The notes under the pieces were generated by a model, which was not told the origin of the DNA, searched no databases, and saw only the letters and a program-made list of their open reading frames with translations. Shown in pieces: positions 1 through 7,248 of a DNA stretch of 11,317 nucleotides. The number at the start of each line of letters is the position of its first letter. Positions within the stretch are counted from its first letter, which is position 1. A program made the position numbers and the translations under genes. The stretch lies in the NCBI GenBank assembly GCA_030838265.1, contig JAUTXA010000281.1:1-11317 (forward strand), in the 5' to 3' direction. Source of the DNA: Actinomycetota bacterium (GTDB lineage: Bacteria; Actinomycetota; Acidimicrobiia; Acidimicrobiales; BP-101).

Positions 1-52
1 GGTCGCCCTCACCGGCTTCCTCGCCGAGCTGCCCGAGGCTCCGCGCCCATGA
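1..52 (+). CDS. 3' end of an upstream gene (partial, unidentified)
   Basis: An open frame entering from the left edge (codons beginning at position 2) encodes VALTGFLAELPEAPRP and stops at TGA 50-52. The stop overlaps the ATG of the next gene in an ATGA arrangement, which is typical of translationally coupled actinobacterial genes. Sixteen residues are too few to name a family. It probably shares an operon with the ThDP enzyme that follows. Confidence 0.6.
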   Translation, partial: VALTGFLAELPEAPRP

Positions 53-1668
53 CCGACACCCCGAGCCGCAACGGCGGCGAGCTGGCCATGGACGTGCTCG
101 CTCGTTACGGCGTGGCCGAGCTGTTCACCCTCAACGGCGCCCACATCTGGCCTTTCTACGACGCCTGCCGCAAGACGGGGACGCCGATCTACGACACCCG
201 CCATGAGCAGACCGCCACCTTCGCGGCCGAGGGCATGGCCAAGCTCACCCGCCGGGCCGGCGTCGCCGCCCTCACCGCCGGGCCCGGTGTCACCAACGGC
301 ATCAGCGCCGTCGCCACCGCCCAGGCCACCGGGTCACCGCTCGTCGTCCTCGGCGGACGGGCGCCGCAGCACCGCTGGGGAAACGGCTCGCTGCAGGAGT
401 TCGACCACATCCCCGTCCTCTCGCCCATCACCAAGATGGCGGCCACCGCCACCACGGCCGAGGCCATCCCCGAGCTGGTCGAGCGCGCCGTCGTCGAGGC
501 CATGACCTCGCACCGGGGCCCCACCTTCGTCGACGTCCCCCTCGACATCGCCTTCTCGTCGGCCACGGTCGAGCTGCCCGAGGTCAGCCCCTTGGGCGGC
601 CCTGACCCTGACCCCCACGAGATCGACAAGGCAGCCGCCCTGCTGGCTGGCGCCGAGCGGCCGGCCCTGATCGTGGGCGGCGACGTCTACTGGGACCACG
701 CCGAGGGGCCGCTGCGTGACGCGGTCGAGACCCTTCGCATCCCCACCTTCGCCAACGGGCTGGGCCGGGGCTGCCTGCCCGCCGACCACGAGCTGGCCTT
801 CGCCCGCACCCGGCGCCTCCTCCGCGATGCCGACGTCGTGGCGGTGGCCGGCACGCCGCTCGACTTTCGCCTGTCGTTCGGCAACTTCGGCGACGCCAAG
901 GTCATCCACATCGCCGACACGCCGTCGTCGGTGGCCGGCCACGTCGAGCTCGCCGCCGCGCCGTCCGGCGACGTCGCCGCCATCTTCCGGGGTCTGGCCG
1001 GCTACCAGGGAGACCGGCGCGACCACGCCGACTGGATCACCCGGCTACGCGACGCCGAGACGGCCGCCCGAGCCGCCGAGGCCGACGAGCTGGCATCGGA
1101 TGCGTTCCCGATCCACCCCGCTCGGGTCTACGGCGAGCTCCGCAGCCGGCTGGACCGCGACGCCGTGGTGGTGTGCGACGGCGGCGACTTCGTGTCCTAC
1201 GCCGGCAAGCTGGTCGACAGCTACCAGCCGGGGTGCTGGCTCGACCCTGGCCCTCTCGGCTGCCTTGGCACCGGCCTCGGCTACTCGATCGCGGCGCGGG
1301 TCGCCCGTCCTCAGAGCCAGGTCGTCGCCATGCTGGGCGACGGGGCGGCCGGCTTCGACCTCATGGAGGCCGACACCCTCGTCCGCCACGGCCTGCCGGT
1401 GGTGATGATCGTCGGCAACAACGGCATCTGGGGCCTCGAGAAGCACCCCATGCACGGCCTCTACGGATGGGACGCGGCCTGCGACCTCCAGCCCCACACC
1501 CGCTACGACGAGGTGGTCAAGGCGTTGGGCGGGGCGGGCGAGGTGGTCGAGAAGCCGGGCGACCTCGGGGCCGCCATCGACCGAGCCTTCGCCTCCGGCG
1601 TGCCCTATCTGGTGAACGTGATGACTGACCCCGCCGTCAGCTACCCGCGCTCGTCGAACCTGGCTTAG
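49..1668 (+). CDS. ilvG: ThDP-dependent enzyme, IlvG-like acetolactate synthase family
   Basis: This 539-residue protein has the full three-domain layout of the acetolactate synthase / pyruvate oxidase superfamily. The N-terminal pyrimidine-binding domain (about 10-175) carries RHEQ at 51-54, with E53 as the expected catalytic glutamate, followed by the ALTAGPGVTNG stretch at 74-84. A central domain spans about 190-345. The C-terminal diphosphate-binding domain has the ThDP/Mg motif GDG at 430-432, then 24 residues, then NN at 457-458. From memory, its length, the NNGIWGLEKHPM block and the YPRxSNLA tail match mycobacterial IlvG-type proteins closely. Canonical synthases condense two 2-ketoacids in branched-chain amino acid synthesis. 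Here the QW pair that binds 2-ketobutyrate in canonical enzymes is replaced by HP (466-467), and no small regulatory subunit lies nearby, so the true substrate is uncertain. Start: the ATG overlaps the upstream stop, with a GAGG about 10 bases before it. The family call is firm; the precise reaction is not. Confidence 0.9.
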   Translation: MTDTPSRNGGELAMDVLARYGVAELFTLNGAHIWPFYDACRKTGTPIYDTRHEQTATFAAEGMAKLTRRAGVAALTAGPGVTNGISAVATAQATGSPLVVLGGRAPQHRWGNGSLQEFDHIPVLSPITKMAATATTAEAIPELVERAVVEAMTSHRGPTFVDVPLDIAFSSATVELPEVSPLGGPDPDPHEIDKAAALLAGAERPALIVGGDVYWDHAEGPLRDAVETLRIPTFANGLGRGCLPADHELAFARTRRLLRDADVVAVAGTPLDFRLSFGNFGDAKVIHIADTPSSVAGHVELAAAPSGDVAAIFRGLAGYQGDRRDHADWITRLRDAETAARAAEADELASDAFPIHPARVYGELRSRLDRDAVVVCDGGDFVSYAGKLVDSYQPGCWLDPGPLGCLGTGLGYSIAARVARPQSQVVAMLGDGAAGFDLMEADTLVRHGLPVVMIVGNNGIWGLEKHPMHGLYGWDAACDLQPHTRYDEVVKALGGAGEVVEKPGDLGAAIDRAFASGVPYLVNVMTDPAVSYPRSSNLA

Positions 1669-1685
1669 AAGGCCTGGCTTAGAAG
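1659..1685. repeat. 14-base tandem duplication at two convergent stop codons
   Basis: The 13-mer CCTGGCTTAGAAG occurs at 1659-1671 and again at 1673-1685, a period of 14 bases. The first copy holds the TAG stop (1666-1668) of the ThDP enzyme. The second copy holds the TTA (1679-1681) that is the TAA stop of the minus-strand gene. The two genes therefore end only 10 bases apart, and there is no obvious hairpin terminator between them. Confidence 0.85.
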
Positions 1686-2638
1686 TTGAAGGCCGCTCGG
1701 CTGCGTTTGTAGGCCCACCCGAGGCTCCCGCCGATGAGGGCCAGGGGCAGCAGCAGCATGGTGAGGACGATGAGCAGGCCCGACGCCGGTGAGGGCGGCT
1801 TGGCCGTGGCCCGGATCAGGTTGCCGAGCAGGGCCGGGCCCTTGGGCGGCGACCGGAACTGATCGTCGGGGATGGGGAAGTCGTTGAAGGCGGAGTCGAC
1901 CTCGATGGGTGCGGGCGCCAGCAGCGGGCCCTGGCTGCCGAAGTCGAGCGGCGCGCCGCCGCCACTGAAGTCACCCACGCCACTGGCCCCCGGGTCGCTC
2001 GGGGTCGGGGCTGCCGCCCCGTCGCCCGACGGCGTGGTGGTGGGCGCCAACAGCTCGAAGGGCTTGGCGCCCTTGAACACCCGGATGTAGGCCTTCACGT
2101 GGTAGCCCTTGTTGACGCCGGCGAAGTTGTTGACGACCACGTTGTAGATGCCGAGGGCGGGCTGGAAGAGCTTCGACGCCTCGGGCATGTCGGAGCTGGC
2201 CGAGTCGCCCTTGTCGGTGTAGCTCTTGTGATCGGGGTCTTCCTGGGTGTTGTCGTAGGTGTAGATGTCGACGTCGTTGCAGGCGTTGGTGACGACCACG
2301 TCATCGCACCCGCCGGGCTGCGTGCGATCCCACGACACCTCGACGTAGGCGAACCAGGCGTCGAAGACCGAGACGCCGGGCGGGGCCTTGATGTCGAGGG
2401 GGACGACGTCGCAGTAGGTCTTGGTGGCGCCCCGGCAGTCGCCCGGAAGCGGGGCTTGGGCCTGGCTCGATGGGTTGTTGCCGATGAGGGCGGGCTCGTC
2501 GGCCTCGCCGGGCTTGTCGATGGTGACGGTGATGGGATCGCGGGCGTTGGCGTAGGCCGGCTTGGCGGTGGCGCTGAGCACCGCCACGAAGCCGACGGCC
2601 GCCACCAGCAGGCCCAGGCCAATCAACAGACGACGCAT
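1679..2638 (-). CDS. Secreted, C-terminally membrane-anchored surface protein of unknown function
   Basis: The protein has 319 residues from the chosen start. It begins with a signal peptide (MRRLLIG, hydrophobic core about 4-24, likely cut after AYA at 28-30). A beta-rich extracellular domain follows at about 35-190, with four cysteines (68, 76, 111, 120) that could form two disulfides. Its later part (NDVDIYTYD at 121-129, then GIYNVVVNNFAG at 163-174 and GYHVKAYIRVF) recalls the jelly-roll pattern of bacterial pre-peptidase C-terminal (PPC) domains; this resemblance is inference. Residues 198-285 form a Pro/Ser/Thr/Gly-rich stalk, then one membrane segment (about 287-309) and a KRSRAAFNF tail, giving a type I topology with the domain outside. 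The frame extends upstream to 2716, but that would overlap the preceding gene. The ATG at 2636-2638 has a perfect GGAGGT five bases before it. It lies 28 bases downstream of the binding-protein gene, so the two probably form one operon and may interact. No named family recognised. Confidence 0.85.
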   Translation of the reverse strand: MRRLLIGLGLLVAAVGFVAVLSATAKPAYANARDPITVTIDKPGEADEPALIGNNPSSQAQAPLPGDCRGATKTYCDVVPLDIKAPPGVSVFDAWFAYVEVSWDRTQPGGCDDVVVTNACNDVDIYTYDNTQEDPDHKSYTDKGDSASSDMPEASKLFQPALGIYNVVVNNFAGVNKGYHVKAYIRVFKGAKPFELLAPTTTPSGDGAAAPTPSDPGASGVGDFSGGGAPLDFGSQGPLLAPAPIEVDSAFNDFPIPDDQFRSPPKGPALLGNLIRATAKPPSPASGLLIVLTMLLLPLALIGGSLGWAYKRSRAAFNF

Positions 2639-2643
2639 TACCG

Positions 2644-2649
2644 ACCTCC
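2644..2649 (-). promoter_or_regulatory. Ribosome binding site GGAGGT
   Basis: The plus strand reads ACCTCC, giving GGAGGT on the coding strand, five bases before the ATG at 2638. This consensus site decides the start and rejects the longer frame from 2716. Confidence 0.85.
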
Positions 2650-2666
2650 AGCTCATAGTTCTCATT

Positions 2667-4583
2667 CTACGCAGGGATGAATCCGGCCGACGCCGTGTAG
2701 CCGTTGCAAGGGTCACTGCTGCCGCTCCAGTCGGTGCCGGCGTTGCCCGACGGCCACTTGCCGGGCAGGGAGCGGGCGCCGCCCTGGATCGAGTGCCAGC
2801 ACCCGGGCCGGCTCGACCCCGGTGGGCTCGCGTTCTTGTCGAACCACATGGCTTCGGCGTCCTTCACACACGTGTAGTCACCGGCGTTGTAGAAGCAGGC
2901 CGGGACCTGTGGGTTGCCGCTGGTGCGCTGGGGGATGGCGTGGAAGCCCTGGTCGATCGAGGTGGGCCCGAGCCGGGGACCGGCCACCTGGATGCCCACG
3001 AACAGCTGGAACAGGTTCTCGTAGTAGTCGCAGACGTAGTGGAGGTCGCCCTCGTTGTAGTCGGGCCCGGCCTCGCGGAACGCCTGGTAGCAGCGCTGCT
3101 GCTCGATGGGTGGCTTGTAGGTCTGGGGCGTGATGTTGATGGCGTGCTTGTCGAGAAGGCTGGCTCCCCCCATCTGGTCGATGGGGAACGAGGCGTCGAG
3201 CTCACCGTCACCGAGCAGGACCCACTCCGGGCTGTAGCCGATGGCCTGGGCCGATCTCAGCCAGTTGGGGTCGGTGCAGCCCGTGTACATGACCGTCGTC
3301 ACCTTGTCCCTCTGGAACTGGCCCATGGTGACCTGGGCATAGCTGGCGCCGGCGTTCTCGTTGTCCTGGAAGTTGCAACCCCGCTTGCCGTTGGTCGCGC
3401 CCTCTTCGTTGCCGATGTTGCCGCCGCACTGGTTCACCCGGTTCTTGATGGCGGCGGCCAGGGCGCGGAACCCAACCTGGCCCTCGTCACCGCTGTGGAT
3501 GATGCCGAACTTCCGCTTCGTGCCGTTGTCACCGACGTTGCCCGAGAAGACGGCGGGTTGGTTCACCATCTTCTGGCACACGTAGCTGGCGTAGCCGTCG
3601 GCCTGCTGCTCGACGCTCGGGAGGTAGCCCCAGATGAGCTTGGGGTGCTCGTTGAAGAACGACTGGGTCCGGCCGCCGAAGGAGCCGAAGTTGAGCACGC
3701 CGCGGCTGGCCATGGCCCGCAAGTAGGTGTCCTCGTAGCGCTCGAAGGCGAACGACACCACGGCGAACGGCTTCACCAGCTGGTAGTTCTCGGCCGCCTC
3801 GGCTTGACGTTCGTCGGGGCTGGGCTTGGCCACGATGTCGGAGTAGTAGACGATGAAGTGGACCTTGCGGCCGTAGGTCTGGAAGCGGTCGTTGAAGTAG
3901 CGCTGCCACACCTTGAAGGCCTGGGTCTGCAGGTGGTTGCAGCCGTCCTTGTCAGCCGCCGAGTCGTAGCTGTCGCACGACTTGTTGACGTCGTAGTAGG
4001 CGCCGCTCGGGGTCGAGGTGTTCGAGCTGTCGCTGGCGCTGATGTCGTTCACCGGATCCATGTAGATGAGGATCTTCACTTCGTTGCCGGTCACGCCCTG
4101 GTAGGTGGCGCCGAAGTTGTTGCCCTTGAAGAATGAGACACACGGTGGCGACAGCGGATCCTCGGTCTGGCGTTGGACGCCATCGATGTAGACGCACCGG
4201 TAGGTGGAGGCGGGGTCGCGCCCCTGCCCGCCTTCATCTGGCGGAAGGCCTCCGCCTCCGCCCGGGCCGCCAGCGGCCCCTTCGCCTTGGAGCCCGGAGC
4301 TGGCGCCCAGCCCGAGGGCCGACAGGTTCCCCGAGGGCGGGGCGTTGTTCTGGTCGTCCGGTGGGAGCGGGGCGTACTCGAGCGTCTGGGTGGGGTTGGT
4401 CTGGGGCAGGTTGAGCGAAGAAGGCAGCACGAAGATGGCGATTACCAGGCCGACGAGGATGGTGACCAGCGGCGGGTACTTGCGGCTCCACGACGGGCCC
4501 GTCTCCCGTGCCTCGTCAGTCGTGGAGACGGTGGTCACCGGCGTCGCTTCGGTCGGTTCGGTCGTTTCGTCGCCAATCGCCAT
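2667..4583 (-). CDS. Membrane-anchored LivK-like type 1 periplasmic-binding protein
   Basis: The protein has 638 residues from the ATG at 4583. A short hydrophilic N-terminus (1-35, rich in Thr and Glu) is followed by one membrane segment (about 38-55, after RKYPP) without a lipobox cysteine. It should therefore be held by a transmembrane helix, cytoplasmic end first, not by lipid. Next come a Pro/Gly-rich linker (about 60-125) and a large binding domain. NNFGATYQGVTGNEVKILIY (starting near 155) is the typical opening of branched-chain-amino-acid-type binding proteins seen in high-GC actinobacteria. Later blocks such as KPFAVVSFAFERYEDTYLRA, KRKFGIIHSGDEGQVGFRAL and DKVTTVMYTGCTDPNWLRSA fit the alternating folds of the type 1 class. 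It carries 14 cysteines, all outside the membrane, an even number that suggests several disulfides. Family members are usually about 380-450 residues and lipid-anchored, so this one is long. The ligand cannot be read from sequence. The divergent operon contains a LivH-type permease, its likely partner. Confidence 0.85.
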   Translation of the reverse strand: MAIGDETTEPTEATPVTTVSTTDEARETGPSWSRKYPPLVTILVGLVIAIFVLPSSLNLPQTNPTQTLEYAPLPPDDQNNAPPSGNLSALGLGASSGLQGEGAAGGPGGGGGLPPDEGGQGRDPASTYRCVYIDGVQRQTEDPLSPPCVSFFKGNNFGATYQGVTGNEVKILIYMDPVNDISASDSSNTSTPSGAYYDVNKSCDSYDSAADKDGCNHLQTQAFKVWQRYFNDRFQTYGRKVHFIVYYSDIVAKPSPDERQAEAAENYQLVKPFAVVSFAFERYEDTYLRAMASRGVLNFGSFGGRTQSFFNEHPKLIWGYLPSVEQQADGYASYVCQKMVNQPAVFSGNVGDNGTKRKFGIIHSGDEGQVGFRALAAAIKNRVNQCGGNIGNEEGATNGKRGCNFQDNENAGASYAQVTMGQFQRDKVTTVMYTGCTDPNWLRSAQAIGYSPEWVLLGDGELDASFPIDQMGGASLLDKHAINITPQTYKPPIEQQRCYQAFREAGPDYNEGDLHYVCDYYENLFQLFVGIQVAGPRLGPTSIDQGFHAIPQRTSGNPQVPACFYNAGDYTCVKDAEAMWFDKNASPPGSSRPGCWHSIQGGARSLPGKWPSGNAGTDWSGSSDPCNGYTASAGFIPA

Positions 4584-4867
4584 GCCTGCTCCTCTGCCTG
4601 AGCCCACTCGGGTCGGGGATCCGCCGTCACCACGGCGGGCGGGCCCCTGCGCTCCATTCGTTTCCACCCCCGGGGATGGATTTCCTGCCCCGTTCTCACC
4701 ATTCACCGGTTTGTGACCATCGCGTTTCGCCGGGGGATTCGCCCGGTTGGAGCAGGGGACCGACAGGCGTCTGGCGAATGTGACGGCCTAGAGTTTCGTC
4801 CGCGCGTGGTCGTGGACGGCCTCGTGCTCCCCCGACAGAAACTCAACGACGAGGACGGTCAGAACGC
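4584..4867. promoter_or_regulatory. Divergent intergenic region between the binding-protein and moxR operons
   Basis: This is the only sizeable non-coding stretch (284 bases), and both operons must start from it. A TAGAGT at 4789-4794 fits the actinobacterial -10 pattern TAnnnT and would give the moxR operon a leader of roughly 65-70 bases, but no convincing -35 box is visible. A short inverted repeat, CCGGG 4730-4734 and CCCGG 4742-4746 with a 7-base loop, could be a regulator site or chance in GC-rich DNA. No clear minus-strand promoter could be picked. Part of it (4584-4706) stays open on the minus strand and would be coding if the GTG at 4706 were used. Confidence 0.45.
4589..4594 (-). 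promoter_or_regulatory. Ribosome binding site GAGGAG
   Basis: On the coding strand GAGGAG sits five bases before the ATG at 4583. It favours this start over a GTG at 4706, which would add 41 low-complexity residues and has no comparable site before it. Confidence 0.7.
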
Positions 4868-5902
4868 ATGGCTTCCACCAGAGAGGCGCGGCGTGCCCGC
4901 ACCACCACCCGATCCAGCGGTGGTCTTGACGCCCGCACCTACAAGCGCAACTTCGACATGGTCGTCGACAACGTCGAGACCGTGATCAAGGGCAAGACCG
5001 ACGTCATCCGGCTGGCCCTGGTGGCCATGCTCTGCGAGGGTCACATCCTCTTCGAGGACCTGCCCGGCACCGGCAAGTCGATGCTGGCTCGAGCGCTGGC
5101 CGAGTCGATGAACGCCATCGCCAACCGGGTGCAGTGCACCCCTGACATGCTGCCCGGCGACATCACCGGGTCGTCGATCCTCGATCAGAAGAAGGGCGAG
5201 TTCGAGTTCCGCCCCGGGCCCGTGTTCTGCAACGTGCTGCTGTCGGACGAGATCAACCGGGCCACCCCCAAGACCCAGTCGGCCCTCCTCGAGGCCATGG
5301 GCGAGCGCCGGGTGACGGGCGACGGCGTCACCTACGACCTGCCCCGGCCCTTCTTGGTGCTCGCCACCCAGAACCCCATCGAGCAGGCCGGTACGTTCCC
5401 CCTCCCCGAGGCCCAGCTCGACCGCTTCCTCTTCAAGCTGACGATGGGCTACATGAGTCGCGACGCCGAGTTCGAGGTGATGTTCGACAACTCGATCAAG
5501 ATGTCGATCGAGGACATCCAGCCGGTCATCGACACCGACGTGGTCCAGCAGATGATCCGCTACGCGGCCACCGTCGAGGTGAGCCCCGAGGTCGGCATGT
5601 ACATCGTCGACCTGGTCCATGCCACCAGGCAGGATCCCGCGGCCGCCGCCGGCGGGAGCCCCCGCGCCTCGATCGCCCTCCTCCGCGCCTCGCGGGCCCT
5701 GGCGGCCAGCGACGGCCGCGAGCACGTGTACCCCGACGACGTGCGCGCTGTGCTGCGCCCCGTGCTCGGCCATCGCGTCATCCTCAACCCGGACTCCATC
5801 CTTCGCGGCGACACCATGGAGGCCGTCCTCGAGCGGGTCACAAGCGCCGTGAAGCCCCCGCTGTCGGCTCGTGGCCGCGGCGCCGAGGCCGCTGACGCGT
5901 GA
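4868..5902 (+). CDS. moxR: MoxR-family AAA+ ATPase
   Basis: This 344-residue cytoplasmic ATPase acts as a chaperone-like motor in the MoxR branch of AAA+ proteins. Visible motifs are Walker A LPGTGKS at 65-71, Walker B VLLSDE at 123-128 (D127, E128), sensor 1 in LATQNPIEQ (N169), the MoxR signature GTFPLPEAQLDRF (175-187) with R186 placed as an arginine finger, and sensor 2 near GGSPRAS (R266). The lid domain extends to about 330. The first 20 residues are basic and probably flexible. Start: the first ATG of the frame, with only a GAGGA 12 bases upstream, so initiation may be modest. The stop overlaps the GTG of the DUF58 gene (GTGA), indicating coupling. MoxR/DUF58 pairs are widespread and are thought to fold, assemble or remodel envelope or metal-binding protein complexes; the client here is unknown. 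Confidence 0.95.
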   Translation: MASTREARRARTTTRSSGGLDARTYKRNFDMVVDNVETVIKGKTDVIRLALVAMLCEGHILFEDLPGTGKSMLARALAESMNAIANRVQCTPDMLPGDITGSSILDQKKGEFEFRPGPVFCNVLLSDEINRATPKTQSALLEAMGERRVTGDGVTYDLPRPFLVLATQNPIEQAGTFPLPEAQLDRFLFKLTMGYMSRDAEFEVMFDNSIKMSIEDIQPVIDTDVVQQMIRYAATVEVSPEVGMYIVDLVHATRQDPAAAAGGSPRASIALLRASRALAASDGREHVYPDDVRAVLRPVLGHRVILNPDSILRGDTMEAVLERVTSAVKPPLSARGRGAEAADA

Positions 5903-7248
5903 GCCCACTCCGCTCACGCGGGAGTCGCAGCCAACGGCGGGAGGCCGGTGCCGAAAGGGTGCGCGGCCTTCGGGGCCGGCTCGACCGCGTCGCTGATGCG
6001 CTGGCGCCGGCCGCCTTGCGCCGGAGCTTCCTGCGCTTCCAGCGCAGGACCGGCGTCACCAAGTCGGGCGTTGCCTTGCTCATCGGGGCGGTGGTCATGT
6101 TCGTGCTCGGCTACGTCATCGCCGGCAAGGGCGCCGAGCTGTTCGGCATCGGCGGGGTCATCCTGCTCGTCATCAGCTACTTCCTCGCCCCTCGCAGCCT
6201 CAAGATGGAGGGCGAGCGGGCCGGTCTGTTCCCCCGTGTGCAGGAGGGCGACCGCCTCGACGTCGAGGTTCGCCTGACGGCCAAGCGCTCGGTCACCACC
6301 TTCATCCTCGAGGAGCAGCTCCCCGAGCGCCTCGGCCACTCGGTGCGGGTGCCCATCACCAAGCTGCCCTCGGGCGCCACCGTGTCGCACTTCTACAGCC
6401 TCCGCTGCGGACGCCGCGGCGTCTACGACATCGGCCCACTGGTGGCCATCGCCGGCGACCCCCTCGGTCTCAACCAGCGCGAGACGGTCGTGGCCGAGCC
6501 CTTCGAGCTGCTGGTGCACCCGCGCGTCGAGCTCGTCTCCGACCGTCCTCTCACCCGCCAGTTCGAGGATCCGCCCATCCGCCCGCCCGTCTCGAAGCCG
6601 TGGCCGTCTGGCCTCGAGTTCTACGGGATGCGGGAGTACGTCCCCGGCGACGACCTGCGCCGCATCGTGTGGCGAGCGTCGGCCCGCACCGGGAAGATCA
6701 TGGTGCGTGAGGCCGAGCAGGGCATCACCGACAAGATCACCATCATCCTCGACACCAACCGCGGCACCCACAGCCGCGACGGCGAAGGCCTCTCCGAGTC
6801 GTTCGAGACCGGCGTCCGCATGGCCGCTTCGCTGGCCGTTCGCCACCTGCGCGAGGGCTACGAGATCAAGGCCGTGGCCAACGGCGGCCCCATCACCCGC
6901 CCGTTGCGGGGTCCCACGTCGCAGCTGCTGATGCTCGACGCCCTGGCCCGGATCGACCTCGACCGGGAGCCACTGGGCAAGGCCATCATGCGCCTGCTCT
7001 CCTCAGGCCAGCGCGACGCCCACAACATCCTCATCACGCCGCGGCTCGGCCCCCAGGAGGCGGCCCAGCTCAAGCTGCTGATCAACACTGGCGTCTCCAT
7101 CCTCGTCGTCGCCCTCATGTGGGACGAAGACGCGGCCCACACCCTGGGCACCGCCGCTTCGCTGGGCTGCCAGGTGGTTGGCGTGCACCCCGGCCAGGAT
7201 CTGTCGACGGCCCTGTACCAAGACCTCGGAGCCGGGAACCGGGTCTGA
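5899..7248 (+). CDS. DUF58 membrane protein, MoxR partner
   Basis: The protein has 449 residues. A very basic N-terminus (1-50) precedes two membrane segments close together (about 56-75 and 80-97), giving a hairpin with both ends in the cytoplasm. Residues 105-215 form a beta-rich domain with the family block AGDPLGL (185-191) and a VHPRVEL strand. The DUF58 signature follows: LEFYGMREYVPGDD (239-252), RRIVWRASAR (254-263) and KIMVREAEQ (266-274). A von Willebrand A-like fold follows, beginning KITIILDTNRG (279-289). The usual DxSxS metal site is degenerate there (D285-T-N), so metal binding is doubtful. GTG is chosen as start because it overlaps the moxR stop by four bases. The stop overlaps the ATG of the next gene by one base (TGATG). 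The order MoxR, DUF58, TgpA-like is a recurring module in bacteria. Confidence 0.92.
   Translation: MSPLRSRGSRSQRREAGAERVRGLRGRLDRVADALAPAALRRSFLRFQRRTGVTKSGVALLIGAVVMFVLGYVIAGKGAELFGIGGVILLVISYFLAPRSLKMEGERAGLFPRVQEGDRLDVEVRLTAKRSVTTFILEEQLPERLGHSVRVPITKLPSGATVSHFYSLRCGRRGVYDIGPLVAIAGDPLGLNQRETVVAEPFELLVHPRVELVSDRPLTRQFEDPPIRPPVSKPWPSGLEFYGMREYVPGDDLRRIVWRASARTGKIMVREAEQGITDKITIILDTNRGTHSRDGEGLSESFETGVRMAASLAVRHLREGYEIKAVANGGPITRPLRGPTSQLLMLDALARIDLDREPLGKAIMRLLSSGQRDAHNILITPRLGPQEAAQLKLLINTGVSILVVALMWDEDAAHTLGTAASLGCQVVGVHPGQDLSTALYQDLGAGNRV

Noticed and set aside
2639..2716. A 26-residue upstream extension of the stalked surface protein.
   Set aside because: It would overlap the end of the binding-protein gene and place an odd basic stretch before the signal peptide, whereas GGAGGT sits exactly before the ATG at 2638.
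2562..4136. A 524-codon open frame on the plus strand opposite the binding-protein gene.
   Set aside because: It has the repetitive Val/Ala/Gly/Asp composition of a shadow frame. The minus strand carries a recognisable LivK-like protein, membrane helix and ribosome site.
4584..4706. A GTG start at 4706 for the binding protein.
   Set aside because: It has no good ribosome site and adds 41 Gly/Pro/Ser-rich residues. The ATG at 4583 has GAGGAG five bases upstream. It is not fully excluded.
4730..4746. The CCGGG/CCCGG hairpin as a transcription terminator.
   Set aside because: The stem is only five pairs, has no T-run, and lies between divergent starts where no transcript needs to end.
7119..7247. 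A 43-residue upstream extension of the TgpA-like protein.
   Set aside because: It would lie wholly inside the DUF58 coding sequence and adds Arg/Pro/Gly-rich residues. The ATG at 7248 overlaps the DUF58 stop, as expected in this operon.
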